A DNA stretch of 64,000 nt from DATFRY01 sp963764695 (GTDB taxonomy: Bacteria > Myxococcota_A > Polyangia > Haliangiales > Haliangiaceae), in contig CAVXTW010000002.1 of NCBI GenBank assembly GCA_963764695.1, positions 124,001 to 188,000 on the forward strand, in the 5' to 3' direction. Below are positions 1 to 9,882 of the stretch, piece after piece (the first letter of the stretch is position 1; each line of letters begins with the position of its first letter). The position numbers and the translations under genes were made by a program. Below the pieces are notes generated by a model. That model was given only the letters and a program-made list of their open reading frames with translations, ran no database searches and had not been told where the DNA came from.

Positions 1-114
1 GAGGGCGACGACTACAGGCTCGTCGTTCAGCATCAAGTCGACGAGGAGTTTCACCCCGAGCTGTTTCCGCGCCTGGCGATCCCCCTCGACCGCCTCTTCG
101 ATCCGCGGCGCTAG
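1..114 (+). CDS. Uma2-family (DUF820) protein, C-terminal fragment
   Basis: Only the last 37 codons are inside the window; the frame is open from the first base and stops at TAG 112-114. The tail reads as acidic-aromatic sequence ending in FHPELFPRLAIPLDRLF, which resembles the C-terminal strand of Uma2-family proteins (PD-(D/E)XK nuclease fold, often ending in FPGL-I-L--LF). Catalytic residues lie upstream of the window, so function cannot be judged. The gene ends one base before the stop of the convergent biotin carboxylase. Confidence 0.5.
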   Translation, partial: EGDDYRLVVQHQVDEEFHPELFPRLAIPLDRLFDPRR

Positions 115-1467
<1,353 letters not shown>

Positions 1468-1542
1468 GGGAGCGGATACTAACCGCGACCAGGCGGGGAC
1501 GCGAGGCTCGCGTTCCGCCGCCTTCGCTGTTAAATACGGGCC

Positions 1543-2898
1543 ATGTCCGCCGACCTCGTGGTTCGCAGCCGGCGCGTCGTCGTCGACGGCGCCGTGCGGC
1601 CGGCCGCCATCCACATCGAGGCAGGCGTCATCGCCGATGTCTCGGAATGGAGCGAGCTGCCGCCGGGCGCGCCGCTCCACGACGCCGGCGACCTGGTCGT
1701 CTCGCCGGGTCTGGTCGACAGCCACGTGCATGTCAACGAGCCGGGCCGCACCGAGTGGGAGGGCTTCGCCAGCGCCACGCGGGCCGCGGCGGCCGGTGGC
1801 GTCACCGCCATCGTCGACATGCCGCTCAACTCGATCCCGCCGACAACGACCGTGGCGGGCCTGGAAGCCAAGCAGGCCGCCGCGGCCGGCAAGTGCTGGG
1901 TCGACGTCGGCTTTCACGGCGGCGTGGTGCCGGGCAACCTGGCCGACCTGGAGCCGCTTTGCCGCGCCGGCGTGCTGGGCTTCAAGTGCTTCCTGCTCCC
2001 GTCCGGCGTCGACGAGTTCGGCCACGTCGGCGAGGCGGAGCTGGGCCCGGCCCTCGATGTCCTCGGCGCCGCCGGCCTGCCGCTCTCCTGCCACGCCGAG
2101 CTGGAGGGACCGATCGCCCGCGCCGCCGACGAGCTTTTCGGCGAGAGCCCGTATCGCTACCTGACCTATCTGCGCTCCCGCCCGCCCAGCGCCGAGGACC
2201 AGGCCATCGCGCTTCTCATCGCGCTGGCCCGCGACCGCCGCGCCCGCGTGCACGTGGTCCACTGCTCGTCGGCCGGCGCGCTCGAGCTCCTGTCGGCCGC
2301 GCGCGACGAGGGCGTCCCCATCGGCGCCGAGACCTGCCCGCACTATCTTCACTTCGCCGCCGAGCGGGTGCCGGATCGCGCCACCGAGTTCAAGTGCGCC
2401 CCGCCCATCCGCGAGGAGGAGAACCGCGAGCGCCTGTGGGACGGCCTGTCGGGCGGCCTGCTCGACATGATCGTCTCGGACCACTCGCCGTGCACGCCGG
2501 AGCTCAAGCGCAACTCGGGCGGCGACTTCCTGAGCGCGTGGGGCGGCGTCGCGTCGCTCCAGCTGGCGCTGCCCGCGGCCTGGACAGAGATGCGGCGCCG
2601 CGGCCACGCCGTGGCACGGCTGGCCGAGTGGATGTCGGCCGCGCCGGCGCGCCACGCCGGGCTCGGCAACCGCAAGGGAGCCATCGCGCGCGGCCGCGAC
2701 GCCGATCTCCTGGTCTGGGATCCCGACGCCAGCTTCACCGTCGACGGGCCGCGCCTGCACCACAAGAACCCGCTCACGCCGTATCATGGCGAGTCGCTGT
2801 TCGGGGTGGTGGACACCACGTTCGTGGGCGGTCAGATCGCCTTCCGCCAGGGACAGCACGCGGCCCGGCCACCCGGGCGCTTCCTCCTGCGCGCCTGA
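1543..2898 (+). CDS. allB: Allantoinase
   Basis: Cyclic amidohydrolase (451 residues, the usual size) that opens the hydantoin ring of allantoin to allantoate. Metal ligands of the dihydroorotase/allantoinase fold are visible: HVHVNEPGRTEWEG near residue 62, the carbamylated lysine in LGFKCFLLPSG near 147, the histidines in SCHAEL and VHVVHCSS, and the aspartate in IVSDHSPC near 313. It is the first gene of a co-directional ureide cluster with the allantoicase/decarboxylase fusion 39 bases downstream and HIU hydrolase after that, which supports allantoinase over other amidohydrolases. No promoter could be assigned in the short divergent gap. Confidence 0.93.
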   Translation: MSADLVVRSRRVVVDGAVRPAAIHIEAGVIADVSEWSELPPGAPLHDAGDLVVSPGLVDSHVHVNEPGRTEWEGFASATRAAAAGGVTAIVDMPLNSIPPTTTVAGLEAKQAAAAGKCWVDVGFHGGVVPGNLADLEPLCRAGVLGFKCFLLPSGVDEFGHVGEAELGPALDVLGAAGLPLSCHAELEGPIARAADELFGESPYRYLTYLRSRPPSAEDQAIALLIALARDRRARVHVVHCSSAGALELLSAARDEGVPIGAETCPHYLHFAAERVPDRATEFKCAPPIREEENRERLWDGLSGGLLDMIVSDHSPCTPELKRNSGGDFLSAWGGVASLQLALPAAWTEMRRRGHAVARLAEWMSAAPARHAGLGNRKGAIARGRDADLLVWDPDASFTVDGPRLHHKNPLTPYHGESLFGVVDTTFVGGQIAFRQGQHAARPPGRFLLRA

Positions 2899-2937
2899 GA
2901 CGGCGACCGACACGACCGAGACGAGGACCGACAGACC

Positions 2938-4422
2938 ATGGCGCTCTCCCAGCTCATCGATCTCGCCAGCGAGCGCGTCGGCGGCGCCGTGATGGCGGCC
3001 AACGACGAGTTCTTCGCCGGCCGCGAGAACCTGGTCGTCGCCGCCTCGCCGGTCGAGCGCGACGAGTACGTGGCCACCGGCAAGTGGATGGACGGCTGGG
3101 AGACCCGCCGCCGCCGCGAGCCGGGCCACGACTGGTGCATCGTCCGGCTCGGCCTGCGCGGCCAGATCCGCTCGGTGGTGGTCGACACCAGCTTCTTTCG
3201 CGGAAACTACCCGGAGGCGTGCCAGCTCGAGGCCTGCGACACCAGCGGCCAGCCGGATCTGGCCGAGCTCGAGCGCGCCATCTGGTTCGAGCTCCTGCCC
3301 CGCTCGCCGCTGCAGGGCGATCACCGGAACGTGTTCCCGGTCAGCGTCGACCGCCCGGTCACGCATCTTCGCCTGCGCATCCATCCCGACGGCGGCGTGG
3401 CCCGGCTGCGCACGCTCGGCCAGGTCACGCCGGCCTGGGATCTGGTCGACTTCACCGGCGAGCTGGTCGACCTGGCCGCCATCTCCAGCGGCGGCCGCGT
3501 CCTCGAGTGCAGCGACATGTTCTTCGGCGACGCGCAGAACATGCTGATGCCGGACCTGGCCCGCAACATGAGCGACGGCTGGGAGACGCGTCGCCGGCGC
3601 GGACCGGGCCACGACTGGGCCATCGTGCAGCTGGGCGCTGTCGGGCGCGCGACCCGCATCGAGCTGGACACCAGACACTTCAAGGGCAACTCGCCCGGCC
3701 ACTTCACGCTCGAGGGCTGCCTGGCCGAGGGAGCCAGCGCCGATGCCCTGCGCCAGGACAGCGCCTGGTGGCCGATCCTGCCGCGCACCCGGCTGCTGCC
3801 GCACACGCGCCACCTGTTCCAGGACGAGCTGGCCCTGTCCGGTCCGCTCTCGCACGTGCGCCTGCAGATCCATCCCGACGGCGGCGTGTCGCGCCTGCGC
3901 ATCCACGGCCGCACCGAGCGCAGCCACCGCATGCTGGTGGCGCTGGCCCGCAAGAACGCCCTGTCGTCATCCGACATGGCCGCCGAGCTGGCTCGCTCCT
4001 GCGCATCGCCGCGCTGGGCCGCGCTGGTGGCCGAGGGCGCGCCGTACACCGATCTGGCCAGCCTCATGACGGCGGCCGACCGGGTGTGGCGCAAGCTGTC
4101 GCGCGAGGACTGGCTGGCCGCGTTCGCCGGCCACCCGCGCATCGGCGAGACCGGCGCCACCGCCTGGTCGCAGCGCGAGCAGGCCGGCGTCTCGCGAGCC
4201 ACGCCGGCGGTGCTGACCGCGCTGGCCGACGGAAACCGCGCCTACGAGACCCGCTTCGGCCACGTCTACCTGGTCTGCGCGACCGGCCGCAGCGCCGACG
4301 ACATGCTGGCGGATCTCGAGCGCCGCATGGCCAACGACCCGGCGACCGAGCTGCACATCGCGGCGGAGGAGCAGCGCAAGATCACGCGCCTCCGCCTGGC
4401 AAAGTGGGTGGCGGGAGAGTGA
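2938..4422 (+). CDS. alc: Allantoicase fused to OHCU decarboxylase
   Basis: Two activities in one 494-residue chain. Residues 1 to about 330 are allantoicase (allantoate amidinohydrolase, giving ureidoglycolate and urea), with the two repeated halves each carrying DGWETRRRR and PGHDW motifs (about 55 and 215). Residues about 335-494 match OHCU decarboxylase (UraD), which sets the stereochemistry of allantoin; GHPRIGE (about 399) carries the catalytic histidine and SQREQAG follows. The two functions are usually separate genes. The order here, with HIU hydrolase just downstream, places both ends of the urate-to-ureidoglycolate route in one operon, although no uricase is visible in the window. 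Confidence 0.9.
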   Translation: MALSQLIDLASERVGGAVMAANDEFFAGRENLVVAASPVERDEYVATGKWMDGWETRRRREPGHDWCIVRLGLRGQIRSVVVDTSFFRGNYPEACQLEACDTSGQPDLAELERAIWFELLPRSPLQGDHRNVFPVSVDRPVTHLRLRIHPDGGVARLRTLGQVTPAWDLVDFTGELVDLAAISSGGRVLECSDMFFGDAQNMLMPDLARNMSDGWETRRRRGPGHDWAIVQLGAVGRATRIELDTRHFKGNSPGHFTLEGCLAEGASADALRQDSAWWPILPRTRLLPHTRHLFQDELALSGPLSHVRLQIHPDGGVSRLRIHGRTERSHRMLVALARKNALSSSDMAAELARSCASPRWAALVAEGAPYTDLASLMTAADRVWRKLSREDWLAAFAGHPRIGETGATAWSQREQAGVSRATPAVLTALADGNRAYETRFGHVYLVCATGRSADDMLADLERRMANDPATELHIAAEEQRKITRLRLAKWVAGE

Positions 4423-4514
4423 ACGACGGCCGCACAGGCCGCGGATCGAAATCGAGTGGGGGGAGAGAGCGAGCCAGCAGAGATGACAGGGACGACCGGC
4501 AGCAGAGGGACACC

Positions 4515-4856
4515 ATGAGCGCCATCACCACGCATGTGCTCGACACGGCCATCGGCCGCGCGGCGGCCGGCGTCCCGATCACGCTCGAGCAGGAAGAGGG
4601 AGGAGCCTGGCTGGCGCTCGGCAAGGGCGTCACCGATCGCGACGGCCGCCTGCGCGATCTCCTGCCCGAGGGGCAGCGCCCGGCGGCCGGGGTCTACCGG
4701 CTCACCTTCGATACCGCGGCCTACTTCGCCGCCTCGGGAGAGCCGAGCTTCTACCCGACGGTGCAGGTCGTGTTTCGCGTGACCCGGCCGGAGGAGCACC
4801 ACCACGTGCCGCTCCTGCTCAGCCCGTTCGGATACTCGACCTATCGCGGCACGTAG
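4515..4856 (+). CDS. uraH: 5-hydroxyisourate hydrolase (transthyretin-like)
   Basis: A 113-residue transthyretin-related protein that hydrolyses 5-hydroxyisourate to OHCU, the substrate of the decarboxylase domain encoded just upstream. The N-terminal HVLDTAIGRAAAGVPI, the arginine in DRDGRL, the histidine in HHHVPLLLSPFGYSTY and the terminal YRGT (family hallmark YRGS/T) are all present. The ATG at 4515 is chosen because the family begins with this motif; an open frame upstream is antisense-like shadow. It is the last gene of the ureide cluster, about 90 bases after the fusion gene. Confidence 0.95.
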   Translation: MSAITTHVLDTAIGRAAAGVPITLEQEEGGAWLALGKGVTDRDGRLRDLLPEGQRPAAGVYRLTFDTAAYFAASGEPSFYPTVQVVFRVTRPEEHHHVPLLLSPFGYSTYRGT

Positions 4857-4871
4857 CGCCGCAGAGACAGC

Positions 4872-5600
4872 TCAGCCCGGGGGCGCGCCGCCGCCGTTGC
4901 CGCGCGACGCGATGCGCTCGCGGGCCCGCTTGACCTGCTTCTTGACCGGCGCCAGCATCGGGTGCGCCGCGGCCTGCCGCGCGTAGTAGCCGCTGAAGTA
5001 GCGCGCGCGCTGCACCGCGTTCTTTACCTTGTCGCCGAGCGGCTCGGGTGGGAAGAACTCGCGCAGCCAGTCGTTGACCTTGAGGTCGAGCACCATGTGC
5101 ACGCGACCGATCGAGCTCTTGTTGTGCACGCGATGCGGGTGGGTGAAGTCGCAGTACCACAGCTCGCCCGGCCGCATGATCACGCGCTGGTCGTCGACGT
5201 AGAAGTAGACCTCTTCGTGCGTGACGATCGGGATGTGCAGCCTGACCTTGCCCATGGCCCAGCCATCGCCGAGGTCGGTGTGCGTGTTGATGTTCTTGCC
5301 CGGCTCGAGGCGCAGCAAGCGCACTCGCTCGCGCGGACAGTGGAAGCCGTCCACGATCTCTTCGAGGTACGGGCAGGCCTTGAGGATGGGCGTCTTGGCG
5401 TACTGGGCTTCCCAGCCGGCCCAGCGCAGGGCCGGCGCGTCGGTGCGCCCATCGACGGCGTTGAGGGGAACTGCGCGCCAGCCGCCGTCGTGATAGTCGC
5501 CGCGATTCATGTGCTCGACGCCCCACCCGAGCGCGACCTCCATGTCTCGCTTCATGCGGTCGACGTCGTACTGGCGATCGAACTTGATGACCGGCTGCAC
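4872..5600 (-). CDS. Aspartyl/asparaginyl beta-hydroxylase family protein
   Basis: This 242-residue protein resembles the catalytic domain of Fe(II)/2-oxoglutarate-dependent aspartyl/asparaginyl hydroxylases. The probable metal ligands are the histidine in NINTHTDLGDGW (about residue 106) and a histidine in FTHPHRVHNKSS (about 155), with RVHMVLDL following as the usual oxoglutarate-arginine strand. No signal peptide or membrane segment is seen. The natural substrate is unknown; bacterial members often act on small molecules or peptides. It converges with the ureide operon and lies 17 bases downstream of the S9 peptidase gene on the same strand, so the two may be co-transcribed. Confidence 0.8.
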   Translation of the reverse strand: MQPVIKFDRQYDVDRMKRDMEVALGWGVEHMNRGDYHDGGWRAVPLNAVDGRTDAPALRWAGWEAQYAKTPILKACPYLEEIVDGFHCPRERVRLLRLEPGKNINTHTDLGDGWAMGKVRLHIPIVTHEEVYFYVDDQRVIMRPGELWYCDFTHPHRVHNKSSIGRVHMVLDLKVNDWLREFFPPEPLGDKVKNAVQRARYFSGYYARQAAAHPMLAPVKKQVKRARERIASRGNGGGAPPG

Positions 5601-5617
5601 GCGGCGATTGTAACAAA

Positions 5618-7576
5618 TCAGCGCGCCGGCTCCGAGCGCTTCCCGAGGTAGCGGTCGAGGAAGGCGACCACCTTCTCGGCCGCCGCGATCTCGTTCTCCT
5701 TCTTGCGGAAGCCGTGCCCCTCGTCGGGGAAGACCAGGTACTCGACCGGCACCCCGTTCTTCTTCACCGCCGCCACGATCTCGTCGCTCTCCACCTGGAG
5801 CACGCGCGGGTCGTTGGCCCCCTGGACCACCAGGAGCGGCTTCTTGATCTTCGCGGCGTGAAACAGGGGCGAGATCGCGGTCAAGCGCTCCTTTTCACGG
5901 TCAGGATCGCCCAGCTCGGCGTACAGGGAGTCGCGGAAGGAGGCCCACCAGGGCGGGATGCTGGTGAGCGTGCGCACCCAGTTGGTGACCCCGAAGATGT
6001 CCACGCCCGCATCGAATGCGTCCGGCTCGAAGGCCAGGGCGGCCGCCACCATGTAGCCGCCGTAGCTGCCGCCCATGATGGCCACCCGGCTGCCGTCCAC
6101 CCAGTCCAGGCCCTCCAGGTGGCGCCGGCCGGCCACGCAGTCGGCCAGGTCGGCCTCGCCGTGGCGCTTGTCGTCCAGGTGGAAGAAGGTCTTGCCGTAG
6201 CCGCTCGAGCCGCGGTTGTTGACCGACAGCACCGCGTAGCCGTGGTTGATGACGAACTGGAGCAGCGGGCTGTAGCCGTGCCGGCTCTGTCCGCCCGGCC
6301 CGCCGTGCACCCAGACCACGGCCGGGACCTTGCGGTCGGGCGCGGCATCGCGCGGCCGGTACAGCAGCGCCGGGATCTCGAGCCCGTCGCCGCTCTTGTA
6401 GCGCACCACCTCCGCGTCCACGAGGTGGGCCGGATCGACCGCCGGGTTGAGGTTGTTCGACAGCCGCCGGGTCGCGCCGCTGGCCAGGTCCATGACGTAC
6501 AGGTCCGCCGGGGTGCGGTCGCTCGACACGAAGAACGCCATCTGCTTCTCGGCGCGATCGAACACCGCGCCGGTGATGTCGCCGGTCGGCAGCTCGGCCG
6601 GCGTCACCACCTGGCCGCTCGTCGCGTCCTCGATGCGCAGCACGGTGCGCGCGTCCTCGTTGGTGACCGTGACCCGGTAGCGGCCGTTCTCGGAGAAGTA
6701 GACCGCCCACACGTCCCAGCTGGCCTCGACCTCGGAGGCGCTCTTGCCGGACGCCAGGTCGCGCGACCAGGCCTGCACCCACTCGCCCACCGCGTCGCTG
6801 CCGTAGTAGAGCTTCTTCGAGTCGGCGGTGAAGCCGAACACCTCGTGCGAGACCGGCGGCGCGTGCCTGGAGGCCAGCTTTGGCTTTCCCCGGCGCGCGC
6901 GCAGGTCGACAAGGTAGATGTCGCTGTCGGCGTTCGTGTTGGTCTTGCCCACCGCCAGCCAGCGCCCGTCGCCGCTGACCGACTCGATCGACCACAGCGC
7001 GTCGTTCTTGAACACAAGCTGGCGCTCGTAGCCGTCGACCGCGTAGCGGTACAGGTCGAACGCCTTCGGGTCGCGCTCGTTGGTGGTGACGAAGAAGCTC
7101 TTGTGGTCCCTGCTCCAGCCGACGAAGCTGGCCTTGAGCTTGTCGCCCGGGGTGAGGTCGCGGCTCTTGCCGCCCTGCTCCATCACGTGGATGTGGTTGA
7201 GCTCGTTGCCGCCGCTGTCGACCGCGAACAGGAAGCGATCGTCTTGCGGGAAGAAGCTGACCGCCACGTTGGCGTCGGTGGTCGACCGGGTCAGCGCTTG
7301 AGGCTCGCCGCCCGCCACCGGCACGCTGTAGACGTTGAACACGCCGGTCTTGTTCGACGAGGTGAGGATGCGCGTGCCGTCGTGGGAGAACGACGCGCCC
7401 GACATCACCACGGTGCTGTAGAAGGTGCGCGCGTCGTAGCGCGGGTTGCCGCCGGCAGCCGCCGGAGCGGGCTGCGCGGCCGCGGGCGCCGGTGCCGGCT
7501 GCCGGGCCGGCGCGGACGGACCGCCGCATCCGATGACGGCCACGAACAGCGGGATGAGTGAGCGAACCTGCGACAT
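5618..7576 (-). CDS. S9 family serine peptidase (acylaminoacyl/dipeptidyl peptidase-like), secreted
   Basis: A 652-residue prolyl-oligopeptidase-family enzyme. The N-terminus is hydrophobic and ends in a lipobox-like FVAVIGCGG, so an envelope lipoprotein is likely. Residues about 60-390 form the WD-like beta-propeller; the alpha/beta-hydrolase domain follows with nucleophile motif GGSYGGYM (about 515), the acid in QGANDPRV (about 600) and the histidine in DEGHGFRK (about 632). The ATG at 7576 has GGGGAGG upstream and precedes the signal peptide; a frame-open extension upstream has no export signal. It probably cleaves short oligopeptides or acyl-peptides taken from prey or medium. Confidence 0.9.
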   Translation of the reverse strand: MSQVRSLIPLFVAVIGCGGPSAPARQPAPAPAAAQPAPAAAGGNPRYDARTFYSTVVMSGASFSHDGTRILTSSNKTGVFNVYSVPVAGGEPQALTRSTTDANVAVSFFPQDDRFLFAVDSGGNELNHIHVMEQGGKSRDLTPGDKLKASFVGWSRDHKSFFVTTNERDPKAFDLYRYAVDGYERQLVFKNDALWSIESVSGDGRWLAVGKTNTNADSDIYLVDLRARRGKPKLASRHAPPVSHEVFGFTADSKKLYYGSDAVGEWVQAWSRDLASGKSASEVEASWDVWAVYFSENGRYRVTVTNEDARTVLRIEDATSGQVVTPAELPTGDITGAVFDRAEKQMAFFVSSDRTPADLYVMDLASGATRRLSNNLNPAVDPAHLVDAEVVRYKSGDGLEIPALLYRPRDAAPDRKVPAVVWVHGGPGGQSRHGYSPLLQFVINHGYAVLSVNNRGSSGYGKTFFHLDDKRHGEADLADCVAGRRHLEGLDWVDGSRVAIMGGSYGGYMVAAALAFEPDAFDAGVDIFGVTNWVRTLTSIPPWWASFRDSLYAELGDPDREKERLTAISPLFHAAKIKKPLLVVQGANDPRVLQVESDEIVAAVKKNGVPVEYLVFPDEGHGFRKKENEIAAAEKVVAFLDRYLGKRSEPAR

Positions 7577-7676
7577 CGCGTGCGCCTCCCCGGTTGACCT
7601 GCCCTGTATACCAGCCGGGCGGGGCGGACCTGTGGCGATATTTGACATGGCCGCGTGGCGTGGCGCCCGGCTCTAG

Positions 7677-7824
7677 ACAAACAGTGAACAGGTGACAGGC
7701 GACAGGGAACAGTGAGCTGGCAACTCCGGCACAGGATGCATCCGGCGACCCGCCGCGCTACCGGCTCTGATGAGCCGCCGCGCATTCCCTGTTCCCTGTC
7801 ACCTGTCACCTGTTCACTGTTTGT
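7677..7824. repeat. Long inverted repeat made of heptamer-like units
   Basis: Arms 7677-7712 and 7789-7824 (36 bases each) are reverse complements with one mismatch, separated by 76 bases. Each arm is itself a run of related 7-8 base units (GTGAACAG, GTGACAG, GCGACAG, GGAACAG). It sits in the gap between divergent S9 and S37 peptidase genes. Its composition is lower in GC than the surroundings, which fits a dispersed repeat better than an ordinary terminator. Confidence 0.85.
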
Positions 7825-7901
7825 TTTGAACACGCCCGGCGCCCGCGATACTCGCCACGTTACCGTTGACCGCCCATCGCGGCCGATCCCATGCTTGTCA
7901 C

Positions 7902-9359
7902 ATGATGTCGATTCGTGCGCTCGCCGTCGCCTCCCTGTGCCTCCCCGCGACGGGCGCGTGCGGCGGCGATGACGGCGGCGGCGGCGGAAGCGGCGGCCCC
8001 GACGCCGGGCTGCGCGACGCGGCCAGCGACGACATCAACGATCGCCTGGCCGTGCTGCCGGGCGTGATCGCGGTTAACGAGATGCCGCACGAGCTGCCCG
8101 GCCATCGCTACTTCGAGATCGCCTTCGACCAGCCGGTGGACCACGACAACCCGGACGGCCAGCACTTCACGCAGTACCTGACCCTCACCCACGTCGACGA
8201 CCACGCGCCCTTCGTTCTGGCCACGACCGGGTACGACAACTACTTCGGCGAGTTCCCGATGGAGCCGACCGAGCTCCTGGGCGGCAACCAGCTCATCATC
8301 GAGCACCGCTACTTCACGCCGTCGCGGCCCGACCCGACCAACTGGGACTACCTGCGCGTGAGCCAGAGCGCCGCCGACCACCACGCCATCGCCCAGGCCT
8401 TCCACTACATCTACGACGGCCCGTGGATCTCGACCGGCGGCAGCAAGGGCGGGATGACGTCGATCTATCACCGCTACCTGTATCCGGACGACGTCAACGT
8501 CACCGTCGCGTACGTGGCGCCGTACAACCAGGACCTGGGCGACGCGCGCTACGACGTCTGGTTCGACGACGTGCTGCCGGCCACTTGCCTGGCCCAGGTG
8601 CGCGCCGCACAGGTCGAATTTCTCACGAATCGCCGGCAGGCGCTGGGGGCGCGCGCCGCCGAGCAGGCCAAGGCGGAGGACATCCGCTACACCCGCGTCG
8701 CGCTGCCGGTGGCGGTCGAATCGGCGGTGGCCGGGGCCGAGTGGTCGTTCTTCCAGTACGTCGGGGTGTCCGGGTGCGACGAGGTGCCGGGCGCGGACGC
8801 GACCGACGACCGGGCCTGGGAGTGGCTGAGCGACGTCAGCCCGCCCGACAGCCTGTCGGACGCCAACATCGCCCGCTTCGAGCCGTACTACTTCCAGGTC
8901 GAGGCCGAGCTGGGCGCGCCGTCCACCACCGACGAGCACCTGGAGGGCGTGCTCACGTTCGAGGCGGAGGACTACGCGGGTGCCGACCCGGACGTCCTGC
9001 CCGACAGCTACAATCCGTCGGTGGTGGACGCCGCCGCCGAGTGGATCAAGGGCTCGGCCGAGAACGTCATGCTGGTCTACGGCGAGTACGACCCGTGGTC
9101 GGCGGGCGCCTTCGACGCCGGGGGCAACGCGGGTGTGGCCTTCCACACCGTGCCGGGCGGCACGCACAACGTCGGGCTGCTCGACCTGCCGGACGTGGAG
9201 CTCACGCCGGCGTTCGACACGCTCGCGGCCTGGACCGGCGTGACGCCGGCGGCGCCGACCCTTCGCTCGCGGTGGTTCCGCGTGCGGACGCCCGAGCCGC
9301 GCCCGCCGCTGCGCGGCTGGCAGATGGCCGCCCGGGCCAGGCACGGCGCGCGCCGGTAG
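7902..9359 (+). CDS. S37 family (PS-10) tripeptidyl aminopeptidase-like lipoprotein
   Basis: A 485-residue secreted serine peptidase of the S37/PS-10 type known from Streptomyces tripeptidyl aminopeptidase. It has FEIAFDQPVDHDNP near the N-terminus, IIEHRYFTPSRP, the nucleophile motif GGSKGGMTS (about residue 182), the acid in YGEYDPWSAGAF and the histidine in VPGGTHNVGL. The start at 7902 (or the next ATG at 7905) gives a signal peptide ending in ATGAC followed by an Asp/Gly/Ser-rich linker, the usual look of a myxobacterial lipoprotein. It probably releases tripeptides from extracellular protein and is divergent from the S9 peptidase, suggesting a nutrient-peptidase pair. Confidence 0.85.
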   Translation: MMSIRALAVASLCLPATGACGGDDGGGGGSGGPDAGLRDAASDDINDRLAVLPGVIAVNEMPHELPGHRYFEIAFDQPVDHDNPDGQHFTQYLTLTHVDDHAPFVLATTGYDNYFGEFPMEPTELLGGNQLIIEHRYFTPSRPDPTNWDYLRVSQSAADHHAIAQAFHYIYDGPWISTGGSKGGMTSIYHRYLYPDDVNVTVAYVAPYNQDLGDARYDVWFDDVLPATCLAQVRAAQVEFLTNRRQALGARAAEQAKAEDIRYTRVALPVAVESAVAGAEWSFFQYVGVSGCDEVPGADATDDRAWEWLSDVSPPDSLSDANIARFEPYYFQVEAELGAPSTTDEHLEGVLTFEAEDYAGADPDVLPDSYNPSVVDAAAEWIKGSAENVMLVYGEYDPWSAGAFDAGGNAGVAFHTVPGGTHNVGLLDLPDVELTPAFDTLAAWTGVTPAAPTLRSRWFRVRTPEPRPPLRGWQMAARARHGARR

Positions 9360-9372
9360 CGCAGTCAGCGGC

Positions 9373-9882
9373 TCAGGCGTCGTCGCCCGACAGCTCCGCC
9401 TCGAGGGCGGCGACCACCTGCTCGAACTCGAGCCGCCCCGAGTCGCTGAGCGCCATCAGCGCGCGGTGGGCGTCCAGCATTGTCTCGCCCAGCTCGCGCC
9501 GCGACGCGGCCGGGCCGGCGATGTCCTCGCCGCCCTCCTGCATGGTCTCATCCGGCGGAGCCACGGTGACGATGTCGAACAGCTGGTCGAAGCTCATGCT
9601 GCGCAGCACGCTGTTGAGGTCGTCGCTGGGCGACACGATCACGCTGCGCGCCGGATCGGCCGCGCCGGAGCGGACCGCCAGGCGCGCCAGCAGGCCCAGG
9701 TTGGTGCTGTCGAGCAGCTCGGCGTGGGTGAGATCGAAGACCCAGCCGCGCACGTCTCCCTGGTTGACCAGGTCGTCGGCGAACTGCTTGATGGCCGGAG
9801 CCAGGACGTAGTTGACCCGGCCGAAGTAGCGAAGCACGTGGACGCCCTCGCTCTCGGCATGAGTGACACGGCCGCCTGTCAT
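9373..9882 (-). CDS. STAS-domain anti-sigma-factor-antagonist-like protein
   Basis: A 169-residue cytoplasmic protein. Residues 5-115 look like a STAS domain with the switch segment FDLTHAELLDSTNLGLLAR, where the Ser/Thr after Asp (about residue 59) is the expected phosphorylation site. A C-terminal extension of about 50 residues is predicted helical and has no known match. Its start codon overlaps the stop of the upstream REC-SpoIIE phosphatase gene by four bases, so the phosphatase very likely dephosphorylates this protein. No partner kinase (RsbW type) is encoded next to it. Confidence 0.85.
   Translation of the reverse strand: MTGGRVTHAESEGVHVLRYFGRVNYVLAPAIKQFADDLVNQGDVRGWVFDLTHAELLDSTNLGLLARLAVRSGAADPARSVIVSPSDDLNSVLRSMSFDQLFDIVTVAPPDETMQEGGEDIAGPAASRRELGETMLDAHRALMALSDSGRLEFEQVVAALEAELSGDDA

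Noticed and set aside
1647..4514. Long plus-strand frame upstream of HIU hydrolase
   Set aside because: It is a shadow of allantoinase and the allantoicase fusion; only the last 113 codons from ATG 4515 are protein-like.
5714..7561. Plus-strand frame of 615 codons
   Set aside because: Antisense to the S9 peptidase, which has an intact catalytic triad; the plus frame lacks any motif.
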